The translations under genes and the position numbers were made by a program. DNA of 64,000 nucleotides from Pholis gunnellus (lineage: Eukaryota > Chordata > Actinopteri > Perciformes > Pholidae). Below the pieces are notes generated by a model. It did no database searches and was not told the DNA's origin. It worked only from the letters and a program-made list of their open reading frames with translations. Below, piece by piece: positions 32,801 to 44,222 of the stretch. Numbering within the stretch: the stretch's first letter is position 1; every line of letters starts with the position of its first letter. The DNA lies in assembly GCA_910591455.2 (NCBI GenBank), contig OU342822.1, positions 18,999,763-19,063,762 on the forward strand. The letters run 5' to 3'.

Positions 32801-35800
32801 AGGAGGCAATTAAAAATGAGAAGCTTATTTGTTGAACCAAAGCGGCCTATTCTCTGGTATTTAGCATGTTTCAGCACAGGAGGAGGCGGCGAGCTAAATG
32901 AAACGTCCCACAGTGAATTTCATGCTCCTCTGGAACTCCAGTCGCGGCCACAGATGGGAGCGAGGAACACTTTGTGTGTTTTTTTTTGCCCTGCGTCTGA
33001 AAGCTTTTGTTTGTCGACGCAGGCAGCTTCTTCTGCAGCAGCAGAAGAAGAAGAATGGGATTGTTTTATTCAAACATCATCAAAAGCTGACTGGTGTGAG
33101 CGCCCAGTGAGACTGCCATGTGGTTCCCTTCTGGCTTCAGAAGGAGCGACTGCAGTGTTACTAATGAAAGCCTCTTACACGGCGGTGCCTTCCGGGTATG
33201 GAGAGCGACGCCGCTTCGTGCCAACGGGGGTGTCAGCGTCAGTTCACTGTCCAAAAAGTGCACAATAAACCGCTTTGTTGTGAAGATATCGAATGGAGAA
33301 ATGTAATTGTTTGGCTAAGATCCTTCCACAATGCCCGCGAGAGCGACTGTCGGTGATGTTTATGCTATCAATGGTGTGCAGGTGGAGCGACGAGTCTTGA
33401 TAAGGTGTCTGTCATCCGACTTAAAAGCACCTGAAGTGATCCAATTGGACGGGTTCTGACTGTGGAAGCTGAAGGGAGGAATATTCGTCATCGCCAGTTG
33501 TGATTTCTTGTTTACATCTATTTGGGGAGCTCCTCCTTTCCCGTCTGCCTCGGGTTTTTAAAGGAACACATCTGATGAGGTGGACGGATCCGTCACGCGT
33601 TAGTCACATCTGCATTAAAGAAGCAACGTGTTTTCCCCCTCATTTCACCCCCACGGGATTCTGAAGGACCCGACACCAAATGCATCCTTTCACTTGAATT
33701 TCTTTCTAGCCGCTGCAACATATAGTGTCTAATGCTGTCTAATCCAGCCAGGGTAAACCAACAGTGGATTTACAGTTGCTAATCCATGAAAAGAGGAGCA
33801 GTCCAGCATCATTAATGGGAATGGATAAGTTGTTTTTTTCTCCCTCTATTCTGGACACACGTGTTGAAATTACGTGAGGACAACTCAGCCTGCGTTATTC
33901 AACACATGACATGAAGTGTAGCTGTAATTGGAGTTATGTTCCTTTCTGTCAAAGCTTTTATAAGATTAATTTATGTTTCAGGGTCAGCTGTGTGGTGTGT
34001 GATGAGGATGATTGACAGGTTTATATATCCGGTAAACCTTAAAGGAAAAGAGGGGAAATAACAAAATTCTTCCTCTTACAAATAAAAAGCTGAATTAATA
34101 AGTAATAAAACCAACAAAATCTCACTAAACTATGGTGCGCTACGTACCCCTCTAGTCTCTTTTCAACATAAACTTCTGTCTTCACAGGAAATGAGGTTTA
34201 GGTTTTTTCAATAAAAAAAGAAATTGCATAGCCCAAAATCACAAATCACAAATTTGCCCTAACTATACACCTGAGCCAGCCCTATATAAACCTGAGCCAG
34301 CCCTAACTATAAACCTGAGCCAGCCCTATATAAACCTGAGCCAGCCCTAACTATACACCTGAGCCAGCCCTAACTATAAACCTGAGCCAGCCCTAACTAT
34401 AAACCTGAGCCAGCCCTATATAAACCTGAGCCAGCCCTATATAAACCTGAGCCAGCCCTAACTATAAACCTGAGCCAGCCCTAACTATAAACCTGAGCCA
34501 GCCCTAACTATACACCTGAGCCAGCCCTAACTATAAACCTGAGCCAGCCCCCAAGTAACCCTGAATTTAGGGAGTGCAGCTCTCTAGTGAGGTAATAAGG
34601 TACTATAACATAACATAACATGACATAACTGACTAATGACTCACGTGACTAGCGAGTCGATATAATTATATAAATTGAATTACATGCACAGCTATTTTCT
34701 CACTTCCTGTAGTGGAATCTATCCATTCAGATAGTTTTATGGGTTGTATGTGTTCAGGTGCAGAGAGAAAATGTCTCAGAGATGTCTGAGTCCTAAATAT
34801 TGATATTGATCTTGTAATATCCTGAACCGAAACACACTGAATACTGAACTATTTCTTTAAAGGCTGCAGCAGTTTAATAATATGTTAGGGTATTTGATGC
34901 TTTTATTAGATAGTGGACAGTGTTGACATGACAGGAAATTAGGCAATAAAGGTTCCCGACCAGATGGATATCTTTAATCCTGGACACACAAAACCAAACA
35001 GTATCCTGCATGACTGCTCTGAAACCCTGAACCTCACGGGCAAGTTGGTTTGTAGTGATTTGACTAATTTGTTGGAGAGTACTGTATCACTAAATCAGAG
35101 TCTTAATAGAAATGAAAAGGGCCTTCAGGCTCTGTCTCGCCGATGGACCCTACATGAGATATTCTGTATAAATTGTTGATCAAATTACCGCAAATTGATT
35201 TCACAGACTTCAAACTTCCAGCGAAGCAGTGCTATCTGGGGTAATTTATGATGTATTATTGGAAAATTATGACGAAGCTGCCAAGTGTCTTCTGTGTGCA
35301 CGGCACATAATGAGCACTTGAAGGAACGAGGCCATCGGGTCATTTTCTCCTCAGGCGCCTAATGAATGAATCCAGCCCTGCTTGGGGGAACTGGCCCTTT
35401 TATTTCTTTATTTTATTTTGCTATATGCCGGCTCAGAAAGTTTCATTATTTTCGTCTAAAGTAGAAAAACAGGATGAAAAACTCAGGAAACTGCCTTCAC
35501 AAGGGGAATATTCCTCTATAGCCTAATTTAATATGTCTTTATTTTGCCTGAACATCTGCTGGTACACATCAAAATAATAGTCCCTCCCTAACACGGAAAT
35601 CCTGTATTTTCTCAAATTAATGTTCCTACAAGTGTAACTTTCTTAATTAGACACATTATGAAATTTCACCCACGGGGATGAACGAAAGTCTAAACACACA
35701 GTGACTCAAATAATTAGCCTGGTGAAAAACGCAGTAGCTGGATGAATCCCCCACATGTAGCTAATAAAGTTTAGCTCCCGCTGTAAATGCATATAATTTG

Positions 35801-36300
35801 TGTGCTTTTGTTTTTTTGTGCTTTTTTTGACGATAATTCCATTATAAATAGTACGACGTGGAGTTAAATGATGCCGTTGGGGTTTAGTCGAGCTCTCAGG
35901 AAAGCAGAACCGTGAAACTATCAGGACGGCTCTTCTGCCTGCTGCGCGCGCCCATAAACAGGCTGCTTTTAGCATTTTAACTTTGACTTATAGTGTTTGC
36001 TCCTCTGTGATGTTGATGCTCGTTGTTGTGGTGCTCATGCTTTGTGGGGGGAAAACACTGGCTGGCAACACTCTCGCTTCATGCCCCATTTGAAAACAGG
36101 CCACACGGAAGTGCTACCGAGGGCTACGAGGGCCAGCAGGACTTATGATGCGGAGCATCTCTGTGACGCATTCGTGGGTCTCATCTGATGATCGGTGACG
36201 TGGAATAATTCGCTGATGCTGTCAGCTGAAAATAGCAAACGGAAATCTTCTGGCAAAACCACACGCAGGACATTTCATGTGTGTCTGATTGTCCCGTGTG

Positions 36301-36339
<39 letters not shown>

Positions 36340-39300
36340 CCGTTTTTCAGCCTCGATCTGAAGCCAACATTTTGAACATTGTTGCACAGAAAACAGTGTC
36401 CTTTTTTGTGTCCTTGCGGACCCCGATTGGTTTCCGGCTGTGGCCTCCTGCGATCCAGCTGCAGGGTTTTTACTCAGCAGGTGTCTGGTTGTTACGTCCA
36501 CTGAGGCAACACGTCAACAGGAGCTCAAGCCTTGCTTGAATCTGGCTCGTGACATGCGACATATGGTGTGAGTACGAGTAGGGAGGACACTCTGCCGACA
36601 GCTGGAACTGGGCACGAGTTGACGTCCCCTCTTCCAGGTAGCAGCTTTGCTGGGCCACCAGTTGCGTAACGCTGGCACTCTCGCTGCTGCTCAGATTAAT
36701 ACTACAGCCGTCAATGTGCCTTTAATACACTCATGACACAAGGGTGTGATAAGGATACTCTTCCATATAACTGTACATCCCTAACCCCTCTTGTTGATAT
36801 GCTCCAGCTGAGGCCGTCTGCAATTGTTTTTCAGCGTCAACAAATCATATGTTGTTGTTTCACCCTGTTTCGTTCCATCGGAAGCAAATGCCGTTAGCCG
36901 GTTCTCAGTGCTATTTAACGACATAACTCAGGAGCCATACTTCTCTTCAGATCTACCTGATTCTGATAAGTTGAAGATGTAACTTCAAAACTAACTGAGA
37001 TAGTCGAGGGGCCTGAAATATTCTAATTTATGTGCATCGGTTTGATATGAATCTGCAGGTCCAGCTGTCCCCGTTGGAGTGGATGTTCAGGTGGAGAGCT
37101 TGGACAGCATATCGGAGGTAGACATGGTAAGTGGCTTAAATGTGTAAAATACCTTTTTAAAGATCCTCCCAATGATTACGAACCAGGATTGTTGTGGGTT
37201 GAGCACCTTTGGAGCCCGATGAGGAACCCTGGGTGGATTCTAGATGAGAGCCTTGGACATAAAAGGATCTTCTTGTTAGCACCCTTAGAAGGTGGAAAGG
37301 TTCTAGAGAGAACCTCCAGAAAGGGTTTTAGGTGGAGCCATTACACCATAGAAGGGTTGTCTGTAAAACCTCTCGGAGGAGGTTCTGGGTGGAACCTTTC
37401 GCAGAATTAATCGAACTGTTAAATGTTTTCATAATGGATTAATCGGTAAAGAAACAATGTTTTCTCAGATTTCAGCTTTTTAAATGTGAACATTTTCTGG
37501 TTTCTTTACTCCTTCGCGACAGTAAACTGAATATCTTTGAGTCATCTTGGGCTTCGGGAAAATCTGATTATCTGACATTTTACAGACAAAACAACTAATC
37601 GAGTAAATAATGAAAATAATAGTGAGTTGCAGCCCTCATTGCTATTGTTTTTAGAATAGATTCTGTTTTGGGCGTAAAAATGAAGGATTACTTTGGATTA
37701 TTCTCTTTAAAGCAAAAACCAACAACAAACTCAAAGTAATGAGATTATGGGAGAATAGACACATAATGTAATCATTAGCGCTGCTATTCCAGTGGATTAT
37801 GTTACTGGTGGCAAATGTAACCCCCCCCCCCCCAAAATAAATCTATGACAAATTACTTTGACAAATGAGCTCATACTGCTTCAACACATGGGGGAGAAGC
37901 AGCTAATGAGGCAGGAACCCTCTTCATTAACAGCATGAGGACGAACACATGAGCACAACGATGACTAAGACGATGGGGACGCGTGTCTTCTCGATCCAAT
38001 TTCTTTTTTGATTGGACTCATAAGATCAGAGCCTGAATACAGTTCACAGTAATCCGTTGTCCTTTATCAGATATCTGTGTTCGGCTTCCTGCGCTTTGAA
38101 CTGATGAACGTAACCTTTTTAGTTATAGTCATTTAGCTGTTGTTTTCAGTTGGATTATCAGAATCAGATTATGAAAGCTCAATGGTAGGAATTGTTTATT
38201 TTGCCGAGTAATGTAATTAAATCAACCTTCTGTTCTGGAACCAAAAATTGGATCCGAAACCGTCGTCCTGATGTTGTGTAAGCTCCGGTTTTGCAAGGAC
38301 GACCAAGGATTACATTTAATTTGGATCCCAGTGTGTATTTAATTGTTTTGGAGCAGAGGGGGGGGGGACGGGGACGGCTGCTCTTAATGACATTATGTCA
38401 TGTCACAAAGCTGCAGGATGCGGTTACACAGGAAACCATCTTCTGCTGTTTCATTTAGAGGTTAACGGGTTCAGCAGAGACGAGATTTAAAAAAAATGTA
38501 TCATTGTCTACATTTCACATGAAAAGACCGAAACCAACGATGTGTCGGTCTGTTTATCAATACTTTCTGACCTCACTACCCCGTCTGTGGCTCTCAGCTC
38601 CAAGCCCATCGCCTCATATCTAAAACATCTCATAAACCCTCACAAGGCTCAGTCATTTCCTCAAACCAGCGGGCCATTGTAGTTTTTAGCTAACATTACC
38701 AAAACAGGAGAAGAGGGTAGAGGCGTCGCAGTGGTGGAAATAGTCAAACTAACTCAATCGTATCAATCTGTTATAATATCGCTGCACTAAAATGATTAAC
38801 TTATCCATATATTTACCGTACACTTGGGAATGCCTTCTGTACGTTCTACATTGGACAAAATAGATTTGCGGGGCGTGTGAAACGCTCCCTTCGTGTAGAG
38901 AGTGCAGCGATCGAGCAACGGTGCATTTTGTTGCTAATTAATTCAACTGTTCAAGTATTTCAGGGATTATGCAACTGGAAGTTTCACAAAAACAGTTGTT
39001 TTTCTACACAAGAAACACACAAAGAAGTAGTGCATTTATTGAATTTGCATAAGGAGAAATTTAAACAGCAGCAATAAAACCAATTCTCTGAGCAGATAAA
39101 ATGGTTGAAATCTTAACATTGTCCGTCAACTTTGACTGTGTTTGAGCACCAAACATCATTAATGTAAACACAGAGTCCACCTCCTCTCGACACACCGGAG
39201 TCCTGCTGATCCCGGATGCACGATGTAGCCAGGTCAGCCTCCCGATGTCGGGTTAGCCCGAGGTCTCACATGTTCCAGACAGAATGTGTAACTTTTGTCT

Positions 39301-42300
39301 CGCTTTAAAAGATTCACCTTCCAGGACCCTCAAAATCAATTTGTCCCAGTTGTTTTAAACAGCTAATATGCTTGCAGTTATATAAATAGTCAAGGATACG
39401 TTGAGATCACAGCACTTGAAACCATCTCTCATTAGTAAACTTACTACACATCACAGTTGTTACTCGCTGGACAGATTCAGACATGACCCTGAACTCGTCG
39501 TCTTACGCAACATCAAAGGTACTTTTATGGTCGATGCCAAGAGTGCAATATGTTGCTGCTGCCATTATTCCAAACTGATCTGATCTTATGTAATGCCATG
39601 AGGAGAGTGGTATAGAGGATGATCTGTGCAGCCGGGGGGGGGGGGTAGTAGTGCAGGAGTCCCTGCATAGCAACAGAGGTTGGAGGCGATAAAACAAAGG
39701 TAATCTCGGACCGATGGAAGCTGTGGATTGAGGTTAGTTAACATATGTTCGGCACCTCTCTTGACCATGTATGTTTAGTCAAAAGCAATCCATAAAATGC
39801 AGCAGCAACGGGTCGCAGCTCTGTAATCCCATGGAGTTCAATAAACCCAGTGGCTGTTTTCTGTTTCTGTCACCCCTCCCCCCCCCCCCCCCCACCCGCC
39901 CCGACCCCTCAGGACTTCACCATGACCCTGTATCTGAGGCACTACTGGAAGGACGAACGGCTGGCCTTCCCGAGCTCCACCAACAAGAGCATGACCTTTG
40001 ACGGGCGCCTGGTGAAGAAGATCTGGGTGCCCGACGTGTTCTTCGTCCACTCCAAGAGGTCCTTCATCCACGACACCACCACTGAAAACATCATGCTGCG
40101 GGTGTTTCCCGACGGTCACGTCCTGTACAGCCTGAGGTGAGGACACGCACACAGATATCTGCCATGTCGGGGCTTTTTTTCTCCCACCAACCAAATGCGA
40201 CTTGGCAGGCCTTGTTGCAGCATGCACAGCACAGAGCTGGTGATGTTTACGCTCTGCTGTCTCCCCCCCCCCCCCCCCTCAGGGTTACAGTTACTGCTGC
40301 GTGCAACATGGATTTCAGTCGTTTCCCTTTGGACTCGCAGACGTGCACGCTGGAGCTGGAGAGCTGTAAGTACTCCACTCTATTGCTGAGAACATAGACT
40401 GTATATAAGCAGTGGATGTAGTCATCGTGACATAACTGATTTTTTTTTGTTTTGAAGCCTTGAGTTTGGCATTTTGGCCGGCAACATCCTGGCTTTTTGC
40501 AACCAATGAACAGTAGTGACCATATTTGAACTACAGAGAGGTATACAGCTGTGGTAGAGACCTGTCAATCAAAAGGTGAAATGTTATTCATTACTGTTTT
40601 ATTACTATTAACTGTTAGTAAGAAGTGACAGGTGTTTTCACATGAGTGGGTATTAATCAGAATCAGAAACGGTTTATTCCCAAGTCTTCTCAACACAGCA
40701 TGATGTTCATTTAGTAAATTATGGTCCATTAAGAGTCAAACAGACCATAAAGCAGGGTATGCTTTAGGGCGGGGCTACATTTGTATTGTCTACGTTGTCT
40801 CTACGTCACTCCTCCACAGTACAAATATGGTCACTTCTGTTCACTGGTTGCAAAAAACAGAAGGCGACGGCCAAAACGCCGAACTAGAGGCTTCAAAACC
40901 GCAGTCAACAAACCCAGTTCTTTTATATATGGTCTATGATTTTCACACACAAGGATTAGGACTTGGTGATCAGATTGTTACATGACAATAAAGACTGACA
41001 TGATTAAAATAAATGATGTGAAAGTGTGGGTTTTGATGCCTTTGGTCACAGGAAATCCTCACATGCCTAAGCCTGTATCCGTCCTACTGCTGCAGCTGAT
41101 ACTGAACTCTATTCTTGCGTTCATGTGTTTCTGTCCTTCAGATGCGTACACAGACGAAGACCTGATGCTGTATTGGAAAAGCGGCGACGAGTCCCTGAGC
41201 ACCGACGACAGGATTTCTCTGTCTCAGTTCCTCATCCAGAAGTTCCACACGAGCTCCAGACTGGCTTTCTACAGCAGCACAGGTAGACAGAGTTTACATA
41301 GAACTCATTCTAAAAGGCTGATGTACCCGATGGTAAAAAATGGCTCCTATAGGAGCTCTAAAGTCTTCATGCTCACTGTGTGGCAATTAGTATTTTCACT
41401 AAGTTGTTGTTGTTATGAACCGAAACGGGAAGACTTTAAATTAACATTAAATTCTTTAATGTCACCTGCTCTCTTCTGCACTCTGTCAGTTGCAGGGAAT
41501 GCTTATTTTTCATTGCACTGTGCAAGAATATTTAATTTCTATATAATAGTATAATGTTTTTTCTCACAATTTGATGTTCCTATTACGTTGCAAACTTTTC
41601 TAAAGGACAGTTCTTTGCCTTTCTGGATCTCCAATCTGCTCCTTTTCTTTCACTCAAGGACATTGTTTCTCTGAACATTACAGTTTTCATGGTACAAAAT
41701 AGTGCTACTAAGGGATTGAAATAGTAACATATATTAATTATATTAATAAATATATAAAAGCTGAAAGCTGCTACTGAGTGAAGCTTTCAGTGAAAGCTCT
41801 GAAAATAATTGTTTGGCTTTGCCCAATGAGGTTTTACTCAACCCGGTGAGATTAGCACTGGATCCAGAGAAAAGCTGTTCCTCTGAGAAATGTTTTTGAA
41901 TCAGAAACTCAGAAACTAGAACACTGATGTGAAAAAAACACCTTTTGGGCTATTTCAACATTTCCCTCACATTGTTATTTGTTACTTTGCTCTGCTGTCA
42001 TAAATGTTGTTATCCAATGCAATTATCTCTTTACTATTCAGATGTTGTTTTTTGATTTATCGGGCGCTGTGCAGATCAGTTCATTCCACCTGGCTCCGTG
42101 TTTATTGTGGTATCATTTCTGTTTTTACCTCTGACACATACAAGAACAAACCTTCTCGTTATTCTGCTTCTTCCCGGTCTCCAGGCTGGTACAACCGTCT
42201 GTACATCAACTTCACTCTGCGGCGTCACATCTTCTTTTTCCTGCTGCAGACCTACTTCCCCGCCACTCTGATGGTCATGCTGTCCTGGGTGTCCTTCTGG

Positions 42301-43958
42301 ATCGACCGCAGGGCCGTCCCTGCCAGAGTCTCGTTAGGTAACACGATGAACCATCCGGCCTGTTCACGCGTATTATCAAAATGCCTTTTGCCCAATACGT
42401 GCTGAAAATGTAAACATTTAACTCGTATGACTGATCTGCTGAAACATGGACAATACCAGCTGACATGAATGAACACATTTCTGAAGAGACCCTCTACAAG
42501 ACTTGCGTAGCTTATAGCGCCGACTGCTGACGGAACTACGCCGTAGCCACGTTTATTCACTCCGAACCAGTTTGCATTTCTTTATGCGAGACATTTCAAA
42601 ATTCACTTGACAATTGAATTGCAACGCAGCAATTGACTTTTGCTTGTTTAATCTGTACACAAGCAGGAATGTAATATGACAATTTGTGGTTTTAAGGGGA
42701 GTTACAGCCTCAATGTTGGCAACTTAATGACTTTCTTGCTAGCTTTAAGGACTTTCAAAACCCCTTTTAGGGAGTTTTTTTTGTTAAAGCACCAAGTGAC
42801 AAATTTATTAGGTGGACCTTAACTCCTCAGCCTTGAAGAAAGTCTCCAATTATTGTCGGTGAATGTTCTCTCATGTGCCTGTGGCGCTCTAGACTTATGC
42901 TTATGGACTTAGATATTTCCACTGGAACCTTGAAGTCGGGAGAACCTCACCAACCCTGACCTAAAAAAAAATCCAAGATTACTGCAGAAGTGAAATTTGT
43001 AATATTATACTGTTTATTAGCACTTCTGTCTTGTTTGTGTCTCATTGGTCGTAAACACAAAGCTGTCCAAATTCCATCTGTGGACATGTTGCTACGGTGT
43101 TTGTATGTGCAAAATACAGCGTAACGGTTTGTTATCAACTGGTTTCTTTTCCGACTTGTTGTGCATCATGTCACATCATCCCCATTGTCTTGTCTGGGGA
43201 CCACCTTCTCCTTTTCTTTTTGTTTTTAACAGTTTCAGTTTCCCCAGTTTCTCGTCTCTGCCCTCCAAGTTCCAGAAGTTGATGTCTGTTCTGGACTGAC
43301 GGAGACAAACATGGACATGAATTTTGTTTTCTGTGCTTCAGGTATAACCACGGTGCTCACCATGTCCACCATCATCACTGGAGTCAACGCCTCCATGCCC
43401 AGGGTGTCCTACATCAAAGCTGTGGACATTTACCTCTGGGTCAGTTTCGTCTTTGTCTTCCTCTCCGTGCTCGAGTACGCAGCCGTCAACTACCTGACGA
43501 CGGTGAGGGACGGTAAAGACCGCAAGCTCAGAGAAAAAGCCAGGCAACAGGTACCATTTTTTTAGAAACGACGTATGTCTCCCAAACGGTGCTTTCGTGA
43601 ACTTCTTATTCAAGCCTGATTCCTTTTGCTCTCTTTTGCTCAGTCGCAGACACTCCCCTGCACCTGCGGCATGTCCCACGCCAGGACCATGATGCTGGAC
43701 GGCACGTACAGCGAGGCGGACGCCAACAGCCTGGCGGGGTACACGCGGGGCTCCATTGTGCCCGAGGATTCGTCGGAAAAACAGGAGCGGATGGTGGTGC
43801 ATCTCTCCCTGGACAAAGAGCCCACGGGGACCAAGAAGAAGGGCATCCGTGGCTTCCGGATCATCCAGAACACCCACGCCATCGACACCTCCTCTCGCAT
43901 GATCTTCCCCGGCGCCTACATCCTGTTCAACCTGGTCTACTGGTGTGTGTACTGCTGA
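29705..43958 (+). CDS. gabrr2: GABA-A receptor rho-2 subunit (9 coding exons)
   Basis: Joined exons 29705-29826, 31337-31443, 37059-37126, 39913-40136, 40283-40365, 41142-41282, 42185-42337, 43342-43550 and 43644-43958 give 473 residues. Features in order: signal peptide (about 1-20) followed by a basic RRHKSRRKRW stretch; extracellular ligand-binding domain with WVPDVFF (137-143); the Cys-loop C181-C195 with 13 residues between; loop C near FYSSTGWYN; TM1 about 262-287, TM2 about 293-315, TM3 about 322-350, a variable cytoplasmic loop, and TM4 about 455-473. Sequons include NKS (123) and NFT (257). The TM2 2' residue is Ser298, as in rho2; rho1 has Pro. Together with MLDGTYSEADANSLAGY in the loop this favours rho2. 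The subunit forms GABA-gated chloride channels, best known in retinal bipolar cells. The ATG has A at -3. Whether this is the a or b teleost paralogue cannot be told. Confidence 0.96.
29827..31336 (+). other. gabrr2 intron 1
   Basis: 1.5 kb, A/T-rich. No repeat family or exon recognised. Confidence 0.7.
31337..31443 (+). CDS. gabrr2: gabrr2 coding exon 2
   Basis: Acceptor CCTCTCAG, donor GTGAGC, phase 2 to 1. Encodes the N-terminal linker and LLRIDEHDFTMRPAFAG, conserved in rho subunits. Confidence 0.93.
31600..32103 (+). mobile_element. MITE family copy, nearly full length
   Basis: Carries every shared box, from CGGAAGTGTCTTAACAC through the GGGGCGACTCC box, GTTTATGGTCTCAATCTC and GGGCGGGGCTAC, to the right arm with AAGATGGCGACGGCAAAA, GAGTGACGTCACGACG and the end near CTTATAAACCGTCTGTG. 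It is the most complete copy of the 26385 and 12195 type. Confidence 0.8.
32365..32730 (+). repeat. dispersed AAGTA-type repeat
   Basis: Starts with GCTCAAGTAAAAGTACTG and later has CTCAAGTAGAAGTAAAATTA and GTAGCTACTTGAG, the composition of a frequent fish repeat. Confidence 0.5.
34256..34552 (+). repeat. minisatellite, 13 copies of a 21-23 bp unit
   Basis: Thirteen CCTGAGCCAGCCCTA units alternate a longer spacer (ACTATAAA or ACTATACA) and a shorter one (TATAAA). They follow the phrase CCCAAAATCACAAAT, itself typical of a dispersed fish repeat from which the array probably expanded. Confidence 0.95.
36302..36338. repeat. (AC)n microsatellite
   Basis: About 18 AC units, seen directly. Confidence 0.95.
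37059..37126 (+). CDS. gabrr2: gabrr2 coding exon 3
   Basis: 68 nt. Completes a Gly codon then encodes PAVPVGVDVQVESLDSISEV-DM, invariant in the family. Acceptor ATCTGCAG, donor GTAAGT, ends at residue 99 in phase 0. Confidence 0.96.
37127..39912 (+). other. gabrr2 intron 3
   Basis: 2.8 kb. Contains the GGTTCT-type repeat at 37170-37405, a C13 run at 37821-37833, a G-rich run near 38358, a G run near 39638, and the C-rich tract (about 39877-39892) before exon 4. No other gene feature. Confidence 0.7.
37170..37405 (+). repeat. degenerate AGGTTCTA/GGAACC repeat
   Basis: Irregular units AAGGTTCTAGAG, GAACCTCCAGAA, GGGTTTTAGGTGGA and GGTTCTGGGTGGAACC at about 20-40 bp spacing. They resemble a dispersed fish element built from GGTTCT/GGAACC motifs. 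Confidence 0.55.
39913..40136 (+). CDS. gabrr2: gabrr2 coding exon 4
   Basis: Residues 100-173 plus two bases, the largest block of the ligand-binding domain (DFTMTLYLRHYWKDERLAF ... KKIWVPDVFFVHSKRSF). The acceptor follows a C-rich tract. Confidence 0.97.
40283..40365 (+). CDS. gabrr2: gabrr2 coding exon 5 (Cys-loop)
   Basis: Residues 174-201 plus one base, containing the full Cys-loop CNMDFSRFPLDSQTC. The acceptor follows an uninterrupted C tract, donor GTAAGT. Confidence 0.97.
40366..41141 (+). other. gabrr2 intron 5
   Basis: 776-nt intron mostly occupied by the MITE at 40393-40938. Confidence 0.8.
40393..40938. mobile_element. MITE with long terminal inverted arms (family reference copy)
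   Basis: Left arm begins CATAGACTGTATATAA and continues through GCATTTTGGCC and TTGCAACCAATGAACAG. The right end is its inverted counterpart, through CTGTTCACTGGTTGCAA and GGCCAAAACGCC to TTATATATGGTCTATG. The arms are about 150 bp and diverged. The centre keeps the family boxes GATGTTCATTTAGTAAAT and GGGCGGGGCTAC. It is non-coding, so non-autonomous. The superfamily is not clear from the sequence. Confidence 0.8.
41142..41282 (+). CDS. gabrr2: gabrr2 coding exon 6
   Basis: Residues 202-248 plus one base. Starts YAYTDEDLMLYWKSGDESLS and ends in the binding-loop C segment FYSSTG. Acceptor CCTTCAG, donor G|GTAGAC (weaker than consensus). Confidence 0.96.
41283..42184 (+). other. gabrr2 intron 6
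   Basis: 0.9 kb, A/T-rich, no repeat family recognised. Confidence 0.7.
42185..42337 (+). CDS. gabrr2: gabrr2 coding exon 7 (TM1 and start of TM2)
   Basis: Residues 249-299 plus one base. Encodes the rest of loop C, TM1 (IFFFLLQTYFPATLMVMLSW) and the TM1-TM2 linker with the 0' Arg296 and 2' Ser298. Donor G|GTAACA. Confidence 0.97.
42338..43341 (+). other. gabrr2 intron 7
   Basis: 1.0 kb, nothing recognised. Confidence 0.7.
43342..43550 (+). CDS. gabrr2: gabrr2 coding exon 8 (TM2-TM3)
   Basis: Residues 300-369: the rest of TM2 (ITTVLTMSTIITGVNASMPR), TM3 and the start of the cytoplasmic loop ending KLREKARQQ. Donor GTACCA. The ARQQ end appears longer than in mammalian rho2, where REK is followed directly by the FPC segment. 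Confidence 0.96.
43644..43958 (+). CDS. gabrr2: gabrr2 coding exon 9 (loop, TM4, stop)
   Basis: Residues 370-473 and TGA. Encodes the variable loop, NTHAIDTSSRMIFPGAYILF and TM4 ending YWCVYC. The acceptor is taken as TTTGCTCAG. A second in-frame AG six bases later (after TCGCAG) could be used instead, dropping Ser-Gln. Confidence 0.95.
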   Translation, partial: SQTLPCTCGMSHARTMMLDGTYSEADANSLAGYTRGSIVPEDSSEKQERMVVHLSLDKEPTGTKKKGIRGFRIIQNTHAIDTSSRMIFPGAYILFNLVYWCVYC

Positions 43959-44222
43959 GCGTGTGCATTTGAGCCGCAACTGTAACAGTGAAGGACGGAA
44001 ACTGCGAAATCTTTTTGTTTACCTGTTTGAAGAGAGAGATACAGCCGTTTCTATTCTGCATGTTCAAGTGGAGCAACGGGTTTCGACAGGATGGCAAAAG
44101 CAAATCGGCGGCTTCTGGGTGTGAATATCTCAAAAGGCCCGCATGTCATCGCTGGACTGGACCACTTAAACAGCTTCTCCTGCTTCACGTGGTTATATCA
44201 CGAGCTCATTCTTACCCTCAAC

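Larger units (their letters stand above)
31444..37058 (+). other. gabrr2 intron 2
   Basis: 5.6 kb. Holds a MITE copy (31600-32103), an AAGTAC-type repeat (32365-32730), a 22-bp minisatellite (34256-34552) and a CA microsatellite (36302-36338). No exon-like sequence otherwise. Confidence 0.75.

Noticed and set aside
32816..33268. 150-codon plus-strand frame in gabrr2 intron 2
   Set aside because: Includes Ala/Glu runs from a GCA/GAA palindrome, no family resemblance, and gabrr2 phase closes without it.
34256..34552. CRISPR-like repeat/spacer look of the 22-bp array
   Set aside because: The spacers are only two recurring short variants, not unique sequences, and the genome is a vertebrate; it is a minisatellite.
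43338..43979. 213-codon open frame opposite gabrr2 exons 8 and 9
   Set aside because: Antisense shadow of strongly coding GC-rich exons; it crosses the intron without splice signals and has no plausible product.
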